From Thalassobaculum sp965228445 (GTDB lineage: Bacteria > Pseudomonadota > Alphaproteobacteria > Thalassobaculales > Thalassobaculaceae): a stretch of DNA of 64,000 nucleotides. The stretch's first letter is position 1; each line of letters opens with the position of its first letter. A program made the translations under genes and the position numbers. Location of the stretch: contig OZ245813.1 in the NCBI GenBank assembly GCA_965228445.1, forward strand, positions 2,914,001 to 2,978,000, written 5' to 3'. This document shows, in pieces, positions 45,565 through 55,395 of this stretch. The notes below the pieces were generated by a model. It ran no database searches, was not told the DNA's origin, and was given only the letters and a program-made list of their open reading frames with translations.

Positions 45565-47364
45565 ATGGCCAAGCTCGCCTTCACCACCCGCCCGGAACTT
45601 CAGGGCAAGTTCGGCATGGTGACCACCACCCACTGGCTGGCCTCGGCGGCCGGGATGGCGGTGTTGGAGAAGGGCGGCAACGCCTTCGACGCGGCGATCG
45701 CCGCCGGCTTCGCCCTGCAGGTCGCCGAGCCGCACCTGAACGGGCCGGGCGGCGAGCTGCCGGCGGTGTTCTTCGCCAACAAGGACGGCAAGCCGCGGGT
45801 GCTCTGCGCCCAGGGCTCCGCCCCGGCGGGGGCGACGATCGACGCCTTCCAGAAGCTCGGACTCGACCTGATCCCGGGCTCCGGCCTGCTGCCGGCGGTG
45901 GTCCCGGGCGCCTTCGACGGTTGGCTGAAGCTGCTGGCCGACTACGGCACCATGAGCCTGCGCGACGTGCTCAGCTACGCCATCGAATACGCCGAGGCCG
46001 GCGTGCCGGTGCTGCCGAAGATCGCCGAGTTCGCCCGCCGGGTCGCGCCGCTGTTCCGCGATCACTGGCCGACCTCCGCCGCGGTGTATCTGAAGGGCGG
46101 CAATCCGCCCGCGGTCGGCGATTGGATGACGAACCACACGCTCGCCGCCACCTATCGCCGCATCCTCGACGAGTCCGAGGCGGCCTCCGGCGACCGGCTG
46201 CGCCAGATCGAGACGGCGCGGGACATCTGGTACAAGGGCTGGGTCGCCGACGCGATCGACCGGTTCTACCGCAACGAGACCCTGCTCGACTCCTCCGGGC
46301 GGGCCCATCGCGGGCTGATGACCGGCGACGACCTCGCCGCCTGGAGCGCGCGGTACGAGGATCCGGTCACCCTCGACTACGGCCGCTACACCGTGTGCAA
46401 ATGCGGGTTCTGGAGCCAGGGTCCGGTCCTGCTGCAGCAGCTCGCCCTGCTGCGCGACATGGGCCTGTCCGAGATGGAGGCGACCAGCCCGCAGTTCGTC
46501 CATACCGTGGTGGAGGCCGCCAAGCTCGCCTTCGCCGACCGGGAGGCCTGGTACGGCGACCCGGACTTCACCGACGTGCCGGCCGACGTGCTGCTGTCCG
46601 ACGCCTATGCCAGGGAGCGTCGGGCGCTGATGGGCGACACCGCCTCGCTCGACCTGCGGCCGGGCAGCCCGCTGGGCCGCAACCCGAACATCGCGGCCGC
46701 CCTGGCGGCGGACGGCGATCCGGGCGAGATCGGCCATTACTGGAGCCTGGGCGAGCCCACGGTCACCCCGATGGGCGAGGCGCGCGGCGACACCGTCCAT
46801 ATCGACGTGGTCGACCGCGACGGCAATATGATCTCCTGCACCCCGTCCGGCGGCTGGCTGCAGAGCGCGCCGGTGGTGCCGGAACTCGGCTTCTGCATGA
46901 GCGTGCGCGGCCAGATGTTCTGGCTGGACGGCGACGCCGCCACCTCGCTGGAGCCGGGCAAGCGCCCGCGCACCACCCTCTCCCCCTCGCTCGCCATGCG
47001 CGACGGCGAGCCCTACATGGTCTGGGGCACGCCGGGCGGCGATCAGCAGGACCAGTGGTCGCTGCTGCTGTTCCTGCACCATGTCGAGCACGGCATGAAC
47101 CTGCAGGAGGCGATCGACACTCCCGCCTTCCACTCAGAGCATTTTCCCGGCTCGTTCTGGCCGCGCGCCCGGTTCCCGGGCAAGCTCGCGCTGGAGGCCC
47201 GGTTCGGCACCGCCACCATCGACACCCTGAAGGCCCAGGGCCACAAGGTTCAGGTCGGCGGCGACTGGAGCGAGGGGCGGCTGACCGCCGCGGCGAAGGA
47301 CGGCGACGTGCTCAAGGCCGCCGCCAATGCCCGCGGCATGCAGGGCTACGCCGCCGGCCGCTAG
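45565..47364 (+). CDS. Gamma-glutamyltransferase-like Ntn hydrolase, cytoplasmic
   Basis: A 599-residue member of the GGT family. It opens with the GGT pattern GKFGMVTTTHWLASAAGMAVLEKGGNAFDAAIAA and NGPGGELPAVFF, and the predicted self-cleavage site precedes Thr410 in GDTVHIDVVDRDGN, which would become the nucleophile. The substrate loop SCTPSGGWLQSAP is present. There is no signal peptide, unlike periplasmic GGT, so it would act inside the cell. Its place behind a TRAP importer suggests the transported compound is a gamma-glutamyl or acyl-amide substrate. That link is inferred. Confidence 0.88.
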   Translation: MAKLAFTTRPELQGKFGMVTTTHWLASAAGMAVLEKGGNAFDAAIAAGFALQVAEPHLNGPGGELPAVFFANKDGKPRVLCAQGSAPAGATIDAFQKLGLDLIPGSGLLPAVVPGAFDGWLKLLADYGTMSLRDVLSYAIEYAEAGVPVLPKIAEFARRVAPLFRDHWPTSAAVYLKGGNPPAVGDWMTNHTLAATYRRILDESEAASGDRLRQIETARDIWYKGWVADAIDRFYRNETLLDSSGRAHRGLMTGDDLAAWSARYEDPVTLDYGRYTVCKCGFWSQGPVLLQQLALLRDMGLSEMEATSPQFVHTVVEAAKLAFADREAWYGDPDFTDVPADVLLSDAYARERRALMGDTASLDLRPGSPLGRNPNIAAALAADGDPGEIGHYWSLGEPTVTPMGEARGDTVHIDVVDRDGNMISCTPSGGWLQSAPVVPELGFCMSVRGQMFWLDGDAATSLEPGKRPRTTLSPSLAMRDGEPYMVWGTPGGDQQDQWSLLLFLHHVEHGMNLQEAIDTPAFHSEHFPGSFWPRARFPGKLALEARFGTATIDTLKAQGHKVQVGGDWSEGRLTAAAKDGDVLKAAANARGMQGYAAGR

Positions 47365-47373
47365 GACGCCCGC

Positions 47374-49425
47374 TCAGGGCATCGTGCCGGTCCAGGGATT
47401 GGGAATGGTCACCTTGACCTCGGTGCCCTCGCCCAGCTTGCTGTCGATCGCCAGGGTCCCGCCATGGAGTTCGACCAGCATCTTCACGATCGACAGGCCG
47501 AGACCGACGCCGCCCTCCGCCAGATAGGGATTGGCGGCCGAGGTCGCGAAGGCGTCGGTCAGGCGCGGCAGCCAGTCCGGCGCGATGCCCTCGCCGGTGT
47601 CCCGCACATACAGGATGTGCAGGTCGTCGACGATGCTGACCTCGATGGTGATCGAGCCGCCGCTGGGCGTGTGCTTGATGGCGTTGGACACCAGGTTCAG
47701 CACGATCTGCCGCATCGCCCGCGGGTCCGCCTCCAGCGGCGGCGCGTCGTTGTCGCCGATGACCACCAGCTTCAGGCTCTTCTCGCGCGCCGACTGGCTG
47801 GCGACCCGGGCGCTCTCCCGGGCGATGGCCTTCAGGTCGATCAGCGACTTACTGAGATTGTAGCCGCCCGACTCGATGGTGGAGATGTTCAGGATCTCGT
47901 TCACCAGGTCGAGCAGGTGGGTGCTGCTGCGGTAGATCTCGCCGGCATAGTCGTCGTATTTCGAGGAGCCGAGCTCGCCGAAATACTTCTTCGTCATCAT
48001 CTCCGAGAACCCGATGATGGCGTTCAGCGGCGTCCGCAGCTCGTGGCTCATCGACGCCAGGAAGCGCGACTTGGTGGCGTTCGCCTGCTCCGCCTCCGCC
48101 TTGGCGGCGGACAGCCGCTCCAGCACCAGATTGTACTGCCGGGCGATGTCGCCGACCTCGGAATCCGCCTCCACGTCGATCGGCCGGGTGAAGTCGCCGG
48201 TGCGCCGGTGCCGGTCCATCCGCCGCAGCAGGTCGAGCTGGTCGGTTGACTCGCCGTGCTCGGAGACGTTGAGGCCGATGCGCTCCCAGGCCTCGGGCAC
48301 CCGCAGATGCACCACCAGGTTCGCCAGCCGGAGCAGCACATAGCCCATGCCGAAGGCCCAGAGGACGGCGGCGAGCACGCCGACGCACTGGACCCCGAGC
48401 TGCTCGAACCGCCCCAGACCGGTGCCGATCAGGTCCAGGTCGCCGAAGATCGCCACGCACAGGGTGCCCCAGACGCCGGACACGCCGTGCACCGGAAACG
48501 CGTTCACCGCGTCGTCGATCCCCATTTTCTGGATCACCTCGCAGGCGAACAGGCAGAGGACGCCGCCGATGAAGCCGAGCAGGGCGGCGCTGGCCAGGCT
48601 GACGCAATGGGCCGTCGGGGTGATCGCCACCAGCCCGGCCAGGCAGCCGTTGATCAGGTCGGCCACCTCCACGCGACCGCCGCGCCAGTAGCCGACGACT
48701 ATGGCGCCGAGCCCGCCCATGGAGCCGGCCACCATGGTGTTCAGGATGATCAGCGGCACCCGCTCGTCGGCGGTCAGCAGGCTGCCGCCGTTGAAGCCGA
48801 TCCAGCCGAACCAGATCAGGAACATCCCGAGCGTCGCCAGCGGCAGGCTGTGGCTGCGGAACGCCACCCGGTTGGGGCCGAGCCGGCCGACCCGCGGACC
48901 GATGATGATGACCGCCGCCAGGCTGACCCAGCCGGCCACGGAATGGACCACGGTGCCGCCGGCGAAATCGACGAACCCGATGCTCGCCAGCCAGCCCTGC
49001 CCCTCGGCGATCACCCCGGCCCAGGCCCAGTGGCCGAAGATCGGGTAGATGATCAGCGACACCAGGGCCGAGACCAGGAGATAGGCCTTGAACGGCATGC
49101 GCTCGGCGACGGCGCCGGAGATGATCGTCGCCGCGGTGCCGCAGAACATGAGCTGGAACATGAAGAACGCGACCAGGTCGGCGCTCTGGGCGTTGAAGAA
49201 CAGCAGGCTGCCGCCGAACAGGCCGTAATGGCTGTCGCCGAACATCAGGCCGAAGCCGATCACCAGGTAGAAGAACGTGCAGATGATGAAATCTGCGACG
49301 TTCTTGGTGGCGACGTTGATGCTGTTCTTGGACCGGGCGAGGCCGCTTTCCAGGCAGGCGAAGCCGGGCTGCATGACGAAGACAAGCCCGGCGCAAAACA
49401 CCAGCCAAATGACGTCTACGCTCAT
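47374..49425 (-). CDS. Ammonium transporter-histidine kinase fusion (Amt-HK)
   Basis: A 683-residue protein. Residues 1-378 are a complete Amt/Rh channel of eleven helices with pore Asp153 and His161 (DFAGGTVVHSVAG), the second pore His313 (FPVHGVSGVWGTL) and the Amt C-terminal signal ERIGLNVSEHGES (381-393). A linker with HAMP-like character leads to a HisKA domain with His461 (MSHELRTPLNAIIGFSE) and an ATPase domain (NLVSNAIKHTPSGG, DTGEGIAPD, GGVGLGLSIVK). It probably senses or gates on ammonium and phosphorylates a regulator not present here. ATG 49425 is followed by the first Amt helix. No glnK gene is adjacent. Confidence 0.93.
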   Translation of the reverse strand: MSVDVIWLVFCAGLVFVMQPGFACLESGLARSKNSINVATKNVADFIICTFFYLVIGFGLMFGDSHYGLFGGSLLFFNAQSADLVAFFMFQLMFCGTAATIISGAVAERMPFKAYLLVSALVSLIIYPIFGHWAWAGVIAEGQGWLASIGFVDFAGGTVVHSVAGWVSLAAVIIIGPRVGRLGPNRVAFRSHSLPLATLGMFLIWFGWIGFNGGSLLTADERVPLIILNTMVAGSMGGLGAIVVGYWRGGRVEVADLINGCLAGLVAITPTAHCVSLASAALLGFIGGVLCLFACEVIQKMGIDDAVNAFPVHGVSGVWGTLCVAIFGDLDLIGTGLGRFEQLGVQCVGVLAAVLWAFGMGYVLLRLANLVVHLRVPEAWERIGLNVSEHGESTDQLDLLRRMDRHRRTGDFTRPIDVEADSEVGDIARQYNLVLERLSAAKAEAEQANATKSRFLASMSHELRTPLNAIIGFSEMMTKKYFGELGSSKYDDYAGEIYRSSTHLLDLVNEILNISTIESGGYNLSKSLIDLKAIARESARVASQSAREKSLKLVVIGDNDAPPLEADPRAMRQIVLNLVSNAIKHTPSGGSITIEVSIVDDLHILYVRDTGEGIAPDWLPRLTDAFATSAANPYLAEGGVGLGLSIVKMLVELHGGTLAIDSKLGEGTEVKVTIPNPWTGTMP

Positions 49426-49921
49426 CCCCAACCCCGCCAAAGCCGCGTCAGACCGCCGCGCCGAACCGCTAAGGATCGGGATCTGAAGACGGATTCCGAT
49501 CTTTCGCATCGCAACAATCCCTATGACCTTATTGTCATTCCGGATTCATCGAAATCGTTTTTGGACACCGCAGTCCCCCAGATGGGCCCGCCAGGGGGTG
49601 CCGGGGGTGGGCGCCGGGGGACCGGCAAAGGACCGCGCGTCACATTTCGGCTTTTTTTCGGATCCCCGTCAGGACGCCGGGCGCGGGTCGGCGCAGTGTT
49701 CCCGCGTCAGGAGCGGCGCCCGATCCCTAGGTGCCGGCTCGCGGACCGGGGGAGGGGGCATATCCCCACGCCGTCCCCTCCCCCGCGTTCTCGCTCTCGC
49801 CCCCGGATTCGGCCCGAAACCGCGGGCATGAAGAATTCGCGACCGCGAGTTTGTCGGCTTGCGGGTCTTTGAGTTTCGGCTGTACCTTTTTCGCGATTTC
49901 CTCGGACATCAGGTTGCCGCG
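49426..49921. other. Gene-free 496-base divergent region
   Basis: This gap separates the Amt-kinase (leftward) and RND genes (rightward). Bases 49500-49560 are AT-rich and probably hold the Amt-kinase promoter. Bases 49580-49640 are G-runs on one strand. A strong GC hairpin is at 49747-49785. In-frame extensions of both flanking genes into the gap (to 49509 and 49859) lack ribosome sites and family similarity. Confidence 0.6.
49747..49785. repeat. 11-bp perfect GC-rich inverted repeat
   Basis: CGGGGGAGGGG and CCCCTCCCCCG are exact inverted arms with a 17-base loop. The G-rich arm could also form other structures. The role is unknown; it lies 137 bases before the RND adaptor start. Confidence 0.6.
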
Positions 49922-51049
49922 ATGGGTAGACGTGCGTTCTGGACCGCATTGTGCGTCGCCGCGTGCGCGATCGGTGGCGGCACCTACTGGCTGGTGGAGA
50001 CCGGCCGGATCGATCTCCAGCCGGCGCCGGCCGCCCAGGCGCAGACGGTCACCCAGGAGCGCGCCACCACCGTGGAGGCCGCCGAGGTCACCGTCGATAC
50101 GGTCGTCGACTCCATCCATGCGGTCGGCACCCTGCGGCCGAACGAGGCCGTGGTGGTCTCGCCCGAGATCGCCGGCCGGATCGACCGCATCGGCTTCGGC
50201 GAGGGCGACCGGGTCACCCAGGGCGACGTCCTGGTCGAGCTCGACTCCGAGATCCTGCGGGCCGAGCTGGCCAAGGCCGAGTCCGACCTGACCCTGGCGG
50301 AGGCCAACCGCGAGCGGGCGATGACCCTGGCCAAGCAGGGCACCGGAACCCTGCGCGCCCGCGACGAGGCGGTCGCCGCCTTCCGGGTCGCCCAGGCCAA
50401 CCGGGAACTGGCCCGGGCCCGTCTCGGCAAGGCGACGATCGAGGCGCCCTTCTCCGGCGTTCTCGGCTTCCGCACGGTCAGCGTCGGCGCCTATGTCACA
50501 CCGGGCGACACGCTGGTGGAGCTGGCCGATATCGATCCGATCAAGGTCGATTTCCGCGTCCCCGAGCTGGTGCTGTCGGAGATCCGCCGCGGCCAGACCA
50601 TCCGGGTGCTGGTCGACGCGGTGCCGGGCACGACCTTCGACGGCACGGTCTACGCCATCGATCCGGTGGTGGACGAGAACGGCCGGGCGATCCGCATGCG
50701 CGCCGAGGTGCCGAACCCGGACGGCACACTGTTCCCCGGCCTGTTCGCCCGGGTGCAGATCCTGGCCGCCCAGCGCGAGAACGCCGTCCTGGTCCCGGAA
50801 TCCTCGGTCTTCGCCCGCGGCGGCGGCCAGTACGTCTACCGGGTGATCGACGGCCGGGCGGTCCTGACCCAGGTCGAGCTCGGCCAGCGCCGGCCCGGCG
50901 AGGTGGAGATCACCCAAGGGCTCGCCGCCGGCGACGTGGTGATCACCGCCGGCCACGAGAAGGCCCGCGACAAGGGCAAGGTCGACGTCCTCGCCATCGA
51001 GGGGTCGAGCAGGGGATCGACCGGGGGATCGAGCGGGGGATCGAGCTGA
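49922..51049 (+). CDS. RND efflux periplasmic adaptor subunit
   Basis: A 375-residue membrane-fusion protein. It has an N-terminal membrane anchor (FWTALCVAACAIGGGTYWLV), a lipoyl-like hairpin domain (VSPEIAGRIDRIGFGEGDRVTQGDVLVELD), a helical hairpin and a second lipoyl half (ATIEAPFSGVLGFRTVSVGAYVTPGD), then beta-barrel and membrane-proximal domains. It links the pump to an outer-membrane channel, whose gene is absent here. ATG 49922 fits the anchor. The C-terminus is a Gly-Ser tail encoded by three 12-base repeats (51011-51046). Confidence 0.93.
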   Translation: MGRRAFWTALCVAACAIGGGTYWLVETGRIDLQPAPAAQAQTVTQERATTVEAAEVTVDTVVDSIHAVGTLRPNEAVVVSPEIAGRIDRIGFGEGDRVTQGDVLVELDSEILRAELAKAESDLTLAEANRERAMTLAKQGTGTLRARDEAVAAFRVAQANRELARARLGKATIEAPFSGVLGFRTVSVGAYVTPGDTLVELADIDPIKVDFRVPELVLSEIRRGQTIRVLVDAVPGTTFDGTVYAIDPVVDENGRAIRMRAEVPNPDGTLFPGLFARVQILAAQRENAVLVPESSVFARGGGQYVYRVIDGRAVLTQVELGQRRPGEVEITQGLAAGDVVITAGHEKARDKGKVDVLAIEGSSRGSTGGSSGGSS

Positions 51050-51050
51050 C

Positions 51051-54000
51051 ATGGGCGCGTTCGAGTTCTTCATCCGCCGCCCGGTCTTCGCCACGGTCGT
51101 CAGCCTGATCGTCACCCTGGTCGGGCTGGTCTCCTACAAGCAGCTCACCGTCCGCGAATACCCGAATATCGACGAGCCGGTGGTCTCCGTGCGCACCGAC
51201 TATCCCGGAGCGAGCGCGCAGATCATCGAGACCCAGGTCTCCCAGGTGCTGGAGGGCTCGATCGCCGGTATCGAGGGCATCGAGATCCTGACCTCCACCA
51301 GCAAGCCGGAGCAGAGCCAGATCACCGTGCGCTTCCGCCTCGGCGTCGATCCGGACGTCGCCGCCAGCGACGTGCGCGACCGGGTCTCCCGGGTGCGCGG
51401 CCGGCTGCCGGACGAGGTGGAGGAGCCGGTCATCGCCAAGGTGGAGGCCGACGCCCAGGCGATCATCTATCTCGCCTTCACCAGCGACCGGCACGCGCCG
51501 ATCCAGATCTCCGACTATGCCGACCGCTACGTGCGCGACGGCCTGCAGAACCTGCCCGGCGTGGCGGAGGTGCGGATCTTCGGAGAGCGGCGCTACGCCA
51601 TGCGGATCTGGGTCGACCGGGAGCGGCTGGCCGCCTACCGGCTGACCACCCAGGACATCGAGGACGCCCTGCGCCAGCAGAACGTCGAGGTGCCGGCCGG
51701 CCGGATCGAGAGCATCGACCGCGAGTTCACCGTGCTGTCGGAGACCGGGCTGGTCACGCCGGAACAGTTCGAACGCATCGTGATCAAGGACGTGAACGGC
51801 TTCCCGGTGCGGATGCGCGACGTCGCCCGGGTCGAGCTCGGCCCGCAGGACGAACGGCGCGTGACCCGGTTCAGGGGCGACAACGCGGTCATCCTCGGCA
51901 TCGTCAAGCAGGCCACCGCCAACCCGCTCGACGTGTCCAACGCGATGACCGAGGTCATGCCCACGCTGACCGACAGCCTGCCCCAGGGCATGGCCGTCAA
52001 GATCGCCTACGACAAGTCGGTGTTCATCGACCGCTCGATCGAGGCGGTCTACGAGACCATCCTGGAGGCGATCGGCCTTGTGGTGGTGGTCATCTTCTTC
52101 TTCCTGCGCTCGTTCCGCGCCACCCTGATCCCGCTGGTCACCATTCCGGTCTCGCTGATCGGCGCCTTCACGCTGATGAGCATCCTCGGCTTCTCGATCA
52201 ACACCCTGACCCTGCTGGCCATGGTCCTGGCGATCGGCCTGGTGGTGGACGACGCCATCGTGGTGTTGGAGAACATCCACCGCCATGTGGAGAACGGGCT
52301 GAAGCCGATCCGCGCCGCCATCATCGGCATCAAGGAGATCGCCGGCGCCGTCGTGGCCATGACCCTGACCCTGGCCGCCGTCTACGTGCCGGTCGCCTTC
52401 ACCCCCGGCCGGACCGGCACCCTGTTCGCCGAGTTCGCGCTGACCCTGGCCGGCTCGGTGCTGGTTTCCGGCTTCGTCGCCCTGACGCTGAGCCCGATGA
52501 TGTGCTCGCGCCTGCTGAAGAACCACGAGAAGCATGGCACCCTCTACAATGTGCTGGAGCGTGGGCTGAACGGCTTGAACGACGGCTACCGCCGCCTGCT
52601 GAGCCTGACCCTGAAGGCGCGGCCGCTGGTGATCCTGCTGGCCCTGGGCGTGGCGGGCTGCAGCTACATCCTGCTGACCGGGCTGAAGTCGGAGCTGGCG
52701 CCGATCGAGGATCGCGGGGTGCTGTTCACCGCCGGCAACGCGCCGGAGGGCTCCACCGTCACCTTCACCAGCCGCTACGCCGAGCAGTTCGAGACGATGC
52801 TGAACGGCATTCCCGAGGTCGAGCACTACTTCGTGATCGTCGGCTCCCGCGCGGTCACCGAGCTGATCTCGTTCTCCCAGCTCACCCCCTGGGAGGAGCG
52901 CGAGCGCACTCAGATGGAGATCGTGCGCGACGTCCAGCCGGACCTGAGCCAGATCGCCGGCGTGCGCGCCTTCGCCAACAACCCCGGCTCGTTCGGCCAG
53001 AGCGCGCGGAACAAGCCGATCGAATTCGTGATCCAGACCTCCGAAAGCTACGAGCAGCTCGACGAGTATGTCGGCAAGCTCATCGCCGAGGCGGAGAAGT
53101 TCCCCGGTCTGATCAACCTGGACAGCGACCTGCGCCTGAACAAGCCGCAGCTGTCGGTCGAGATGGACCGCGAGCGGGTGGCCGATACCGGGGCCGGGGT
53201 GCTGACCGTCGGCCGGACCCTGGAGACCCTGCTGGGCGGCCGGCTGGTCACCCGCTTCAACCAGAACGGCGAGCAGTACGACGTCATCGTCCAGATGGCG
53301 CCGGACGACCGGCGGACGGTCAGCGACCTGAACGACATCTACGTCCATGGCCGCGGCGACGCCGACATCCAGCTCTCAAACCTGGTGACCGTGCGCGAGA
53401 CGGTGGCGCCGAAGGAGCTGAACCGGTTCAACCAGTTCCGCTCGGCCACCATCACCGGCAACCTGGCGCCCGGCTATTCGCTCGGCGAAGGTCTCGACGT
53501 GCTGGAGGAGGCGGCGAAGACCGTGCTGCCGACCACCGTGCGCTACGATTTCGCCGGCGAGTCCCGCGAATTCAAGCAGACCGGCAGCAGCCTGGTCTTC
53601 GTGTTCATCCTGGCGCTGTGCTTCATCTTCCTGGTGCTGGCCGCCCAGTTCGAGAGCTTCGTCGATCCGATCATCATCATGGTCACCGTGCCGCTGTCGA
53701 TGACCGGCGCATTGCTGGCGCTGGAACTGAGCGGCGGCACGCTGAACATCTACAGCCAGGTCGGTCTGGTCACCCTGATCGGGCTGATCAGCAAGCACGG
53801 CATCCTCATCGTGCAGTTCGCCAACCAGCTCCAGGACGAGGGCAGATCGCTGCACGAGGCGGTGGTGGAGGCGGCCGTGCTGCGGCTGCGACCGATCCTG
53901 ATGACCACCGGGGCGATGGTGTCGGGCGCCATACCGCTGGCCCTGGCCCACGGCGCCGGGGCGGAGAGCCGCCAGGAGATCGGCTGGGTCATCGTCGGCG

Positions 54001-54134
54001 GCATGAGCCTGGGCACCGTGCTGACCCTGTTCGTCGTCCCGGCGGTCTACACCCTGCTGTCCCGCCGCCGAGCCGTCCAGCACGACGAGACGCCCGCCCG
54101 GTCCGACGGCACCGCCGCAGCCCCCGCCGAGTAG
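51051..54134 (+). CDS. RND efflux pump inner-membrane transporter (HAE1 type)
   Basis: A 1027-residue proton-driven exporter of the AcrB/MexF kind: first helix FIRRPVFATVVSLIVTLVGLVSY, two large periplasmic loops and twelve helices. The proton-relay aspartates are in helix 4 (AIGLVVDDAIVVLENIHRH). The second half repeats the plan (VGLVTLIGLISKHGILIVQFANQ, where the second half ends the relay with the expected lysine-like position). It pumps drugs, detergents or metabolites across the envelope. It begins one base after the adaptor stop and must be co-transcribed with it. No regulator gene is adjacent. Confidence 0.94.
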   Translation: MGAFEFFIRRPVFATVVSLIVTLVGLVSYKQLTVREYPNIDEPVVSVRTDYPGASAQIIETQVSQVLEGSIAGIEGIEILTSTSKPEQSQITVRFRLGVDPDVAASDVRDRVSRVRGRLPDEVEEPVIAKVEADAQAIIYLAFTSDRHAPIQISDYADRYVRDGLQNLPGVAEVRIFGERRYAMRIWVDRERLAAYRLTTQDIEDALRQQNVEVPAGRIESIDREFTVLSETGLVTPEQFERIVIKDVNGFPVRMRDVARVELGPQDERRVTRFRGDNAVILGIVKQATANPLDVSNAMTEVMPTLTDSLPQGMAVKIAYDKSVFIDRSIEAVYETILEAIGLVVVVIFFFLRSFRATLIPLVTIPVSLIGAFTLMSILGFSINTLTLLAMVLAIGLVVDDAIVVLENIHRHVENGLKPIRAAIIGIKEIAGAVVAMTLTLAAVYVPVAFTPGRTGTLFAEFALTLAGSVLVSGFVALTLSPMMCSRLLKNHEKHGTLYNVLERGLNGLNDGYRRLLSLTLKARPLVILLALGVAGCSYILLTGLKSELAPIEDRGVLFTAGNAPEGSTVTFTSRYAEQFETMLNGIPEVEHYFVIVGSRAVTELISFSQLTPWEERERTQMEIVRDVQPDLSQIAGVRAFANNPGSFGQSARNKPIEFVIQTSESYEQLDEYVGKLIAEAEKFPGLINLDSDLRLNKPQLSVEMDRERVADTGAGVLTVGRTLETLLGGRLVTRFNQNGEQYDVIVQMAPDDRRTVSDLNDIYVHGRGDADIQLSNLVTVRETVAPKELNRFNQFRSATITGNLAPGYSLGEGLDVLEEAAKTVLPTTVRYDFAGESREFKQTGSSLVFVFILALCFIFLVLAAQFESFVDPIIIMVTVPLSMTGALLALELSGGTLNIYSQVGLVTLIGLISKHGILIVQFANQLQDEGRSLHEAVVEAAVLRLRPILMTTGAMVSGAIPLALAHGAGAESRQEIGWVIVGGMSLGTVLTLFVVPAVYTLLSRRRAVQHDETPARSDGTAAAPAE

Positions 54135-54262
54135 CGGGCAGCGAACTCGGCGATCCGCCGGGCCATCGAACACGGGACGGGGGGTGCGGCCGATAGGGCG
54201 CGGAGAGACGATTCTTCCGATTGGCCCTTGCGTCGGCGCGACGATCTGCGCAGATTTTCGGT

Positions 54263-55342
54263 ATGATTGTCGGACAAAAAAATGACGCCTCGGCCGGCAC
54301 TGCGCCGTGGCCGTTCGCGCCCGAGCCCTTGGCCGCATTCCTCGCGCCGCTGGGCAGGACGCTGGACCTCGACCTCCCCGCCAGCCGCTTCTCGGGCGGG
54401 CTGGCGAACCTGAACTACCGGATCTCGATCGACGGCAAGCCGGCGGTGCTGCGCCGCGCACCCTCCGGCCCGCTGCCGCCGGGCGCCCACGACATGGCGC
54501 GCGAGCATCGGGTCCTGTCCGCCCTGTCCCCCGCCTTCCCGCTGGCGCCGGACAGCCTCGCCCTGTGCGAGGATCCCGCCGTACTGGGGGCGCCGTTCCA
54601 GATCCTGGAATACCGCGAGGGCCGCACGGTGCGGGGCGACGATCTGAGCGTACTGGCGCGCGGAGAGGACCTGCCCGGCGCCCTGTGCGACCTGTTGGCC
54701 CGGCCGCTCGCCGACCTGCATGCGGTCGACCCGGACGCCTGCGGCCTCGGCGATCTCGGCCGGCCGGAGGGGTTCGTCGCCCGCAACGCCGCGCGCTGGT
54801 CCGCCCGGGGTGCGGAGCTGGCCGAGGGCCGGCCGGAAGCAACCCTGGCGGCCGAAATCGCCGTCTGGCTGAATAACCGGCTCGCCGGCTGGGACCGCGA
54901 CGAGGTCTCGCTGCTGCACTGCGACTTCAAGCTCGACAACATGATCCTCGCCCCCGACCGGCTTGTCCCGGTGGGGATCGTCGACTGGGACATGGCGACG
55001 CGCGGCGATCCGCTGTTCGACCTCGCCACCCTGCTCAGCTACTGGTCGGAGCCGGGCGACCCGGACTGCCTGCGCGAACTCGGCCAGATGCCGACCGCGC
55101 TCGCCGGCTTCCCATCGCGCCGGGACATGGCACAGGCCTACGCCAAGGCCAGCGGCCGCAGCCTCGACGGGCTGGACGACCTCTACGTACTCTGCCTGTT
55201 CAAGCTCTCGGCGATCTTCCTGCAGCTCCACGCCCGCTGGAAGTCGGGCGCGATCGGGGACGACCGCTATGCCCGGTTCGAGCGGCTGGGCTTCGACCTG
55301 ATGACGCACACATGGGATGTTGCGCGGGGCGCGGCGGACTGA
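54263..55342 (+). CDS. APH-fold kinase, ACAD10/11 N-terminal type
   Basis: A 359-residue phosphotransferase of the aminoglycoside-kinase fold: FSGGLANLNYRISIDGKPAVLRR (nucleotide site), catalytic loop LLHCDFKLDNMIL and metal-binding GIVDWDMATRGDPLFDLA. The closest arrangement known is the kinase half of ACAD10/11 and of LvaA, which phosphorylate 4-hydroxyacyl-CoA compounds. An acyl-CoA dehydrogenase of the matching type follows after 53 bases, supporting that role. ATG 54263 lacks a good ribosome site; TTG 54221 is an alternative. A 12-base palindrome ATCTGCGCAGAT precedes it. Confidence 0.82.
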   Translation: MIVGQKNDASAGTAPWPFAPEPLAAFLAPLGRTLDLDLPASRFSGGLANLNYRISIDGKPAVLRRAPSGPLPPGAHDMAREHRVLSALSPAFPLAPDSLALCEDPAVLGAPFQILEYREGRTVRGDDLSVLARGEDLPGALCDLLARPLADLHAVDPDACGLGDLGRPEGFVARNAARWSARGAELAEGRPEATLAAEIAVWLNNRLAGWDRDEVSLLHCDFKLDNMILAPDRLVPVGIVDWDMATRGDPLFDLATLLSYWSEPGDPDCLRELGQMPTALAGFPSRRDMAQAYAKASGRSLDGLDDLYVLCLFKLSAIFLQLHARWKSGAIGDDRYARFERLGFDLMTHTWDVARGAAD

Positions 55343-55395
55343 AACGGCCGCAAAGGCCCTCGTACTAAGGCCCGTACAATAGGGGATGGAAACCG

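Noticed and set aside
48256..49872. Plus-strand frame across the Amt-kinase gene
   Set aside because: It has no domain features, and its length reflects codon bias of the real gene on the minus strand.
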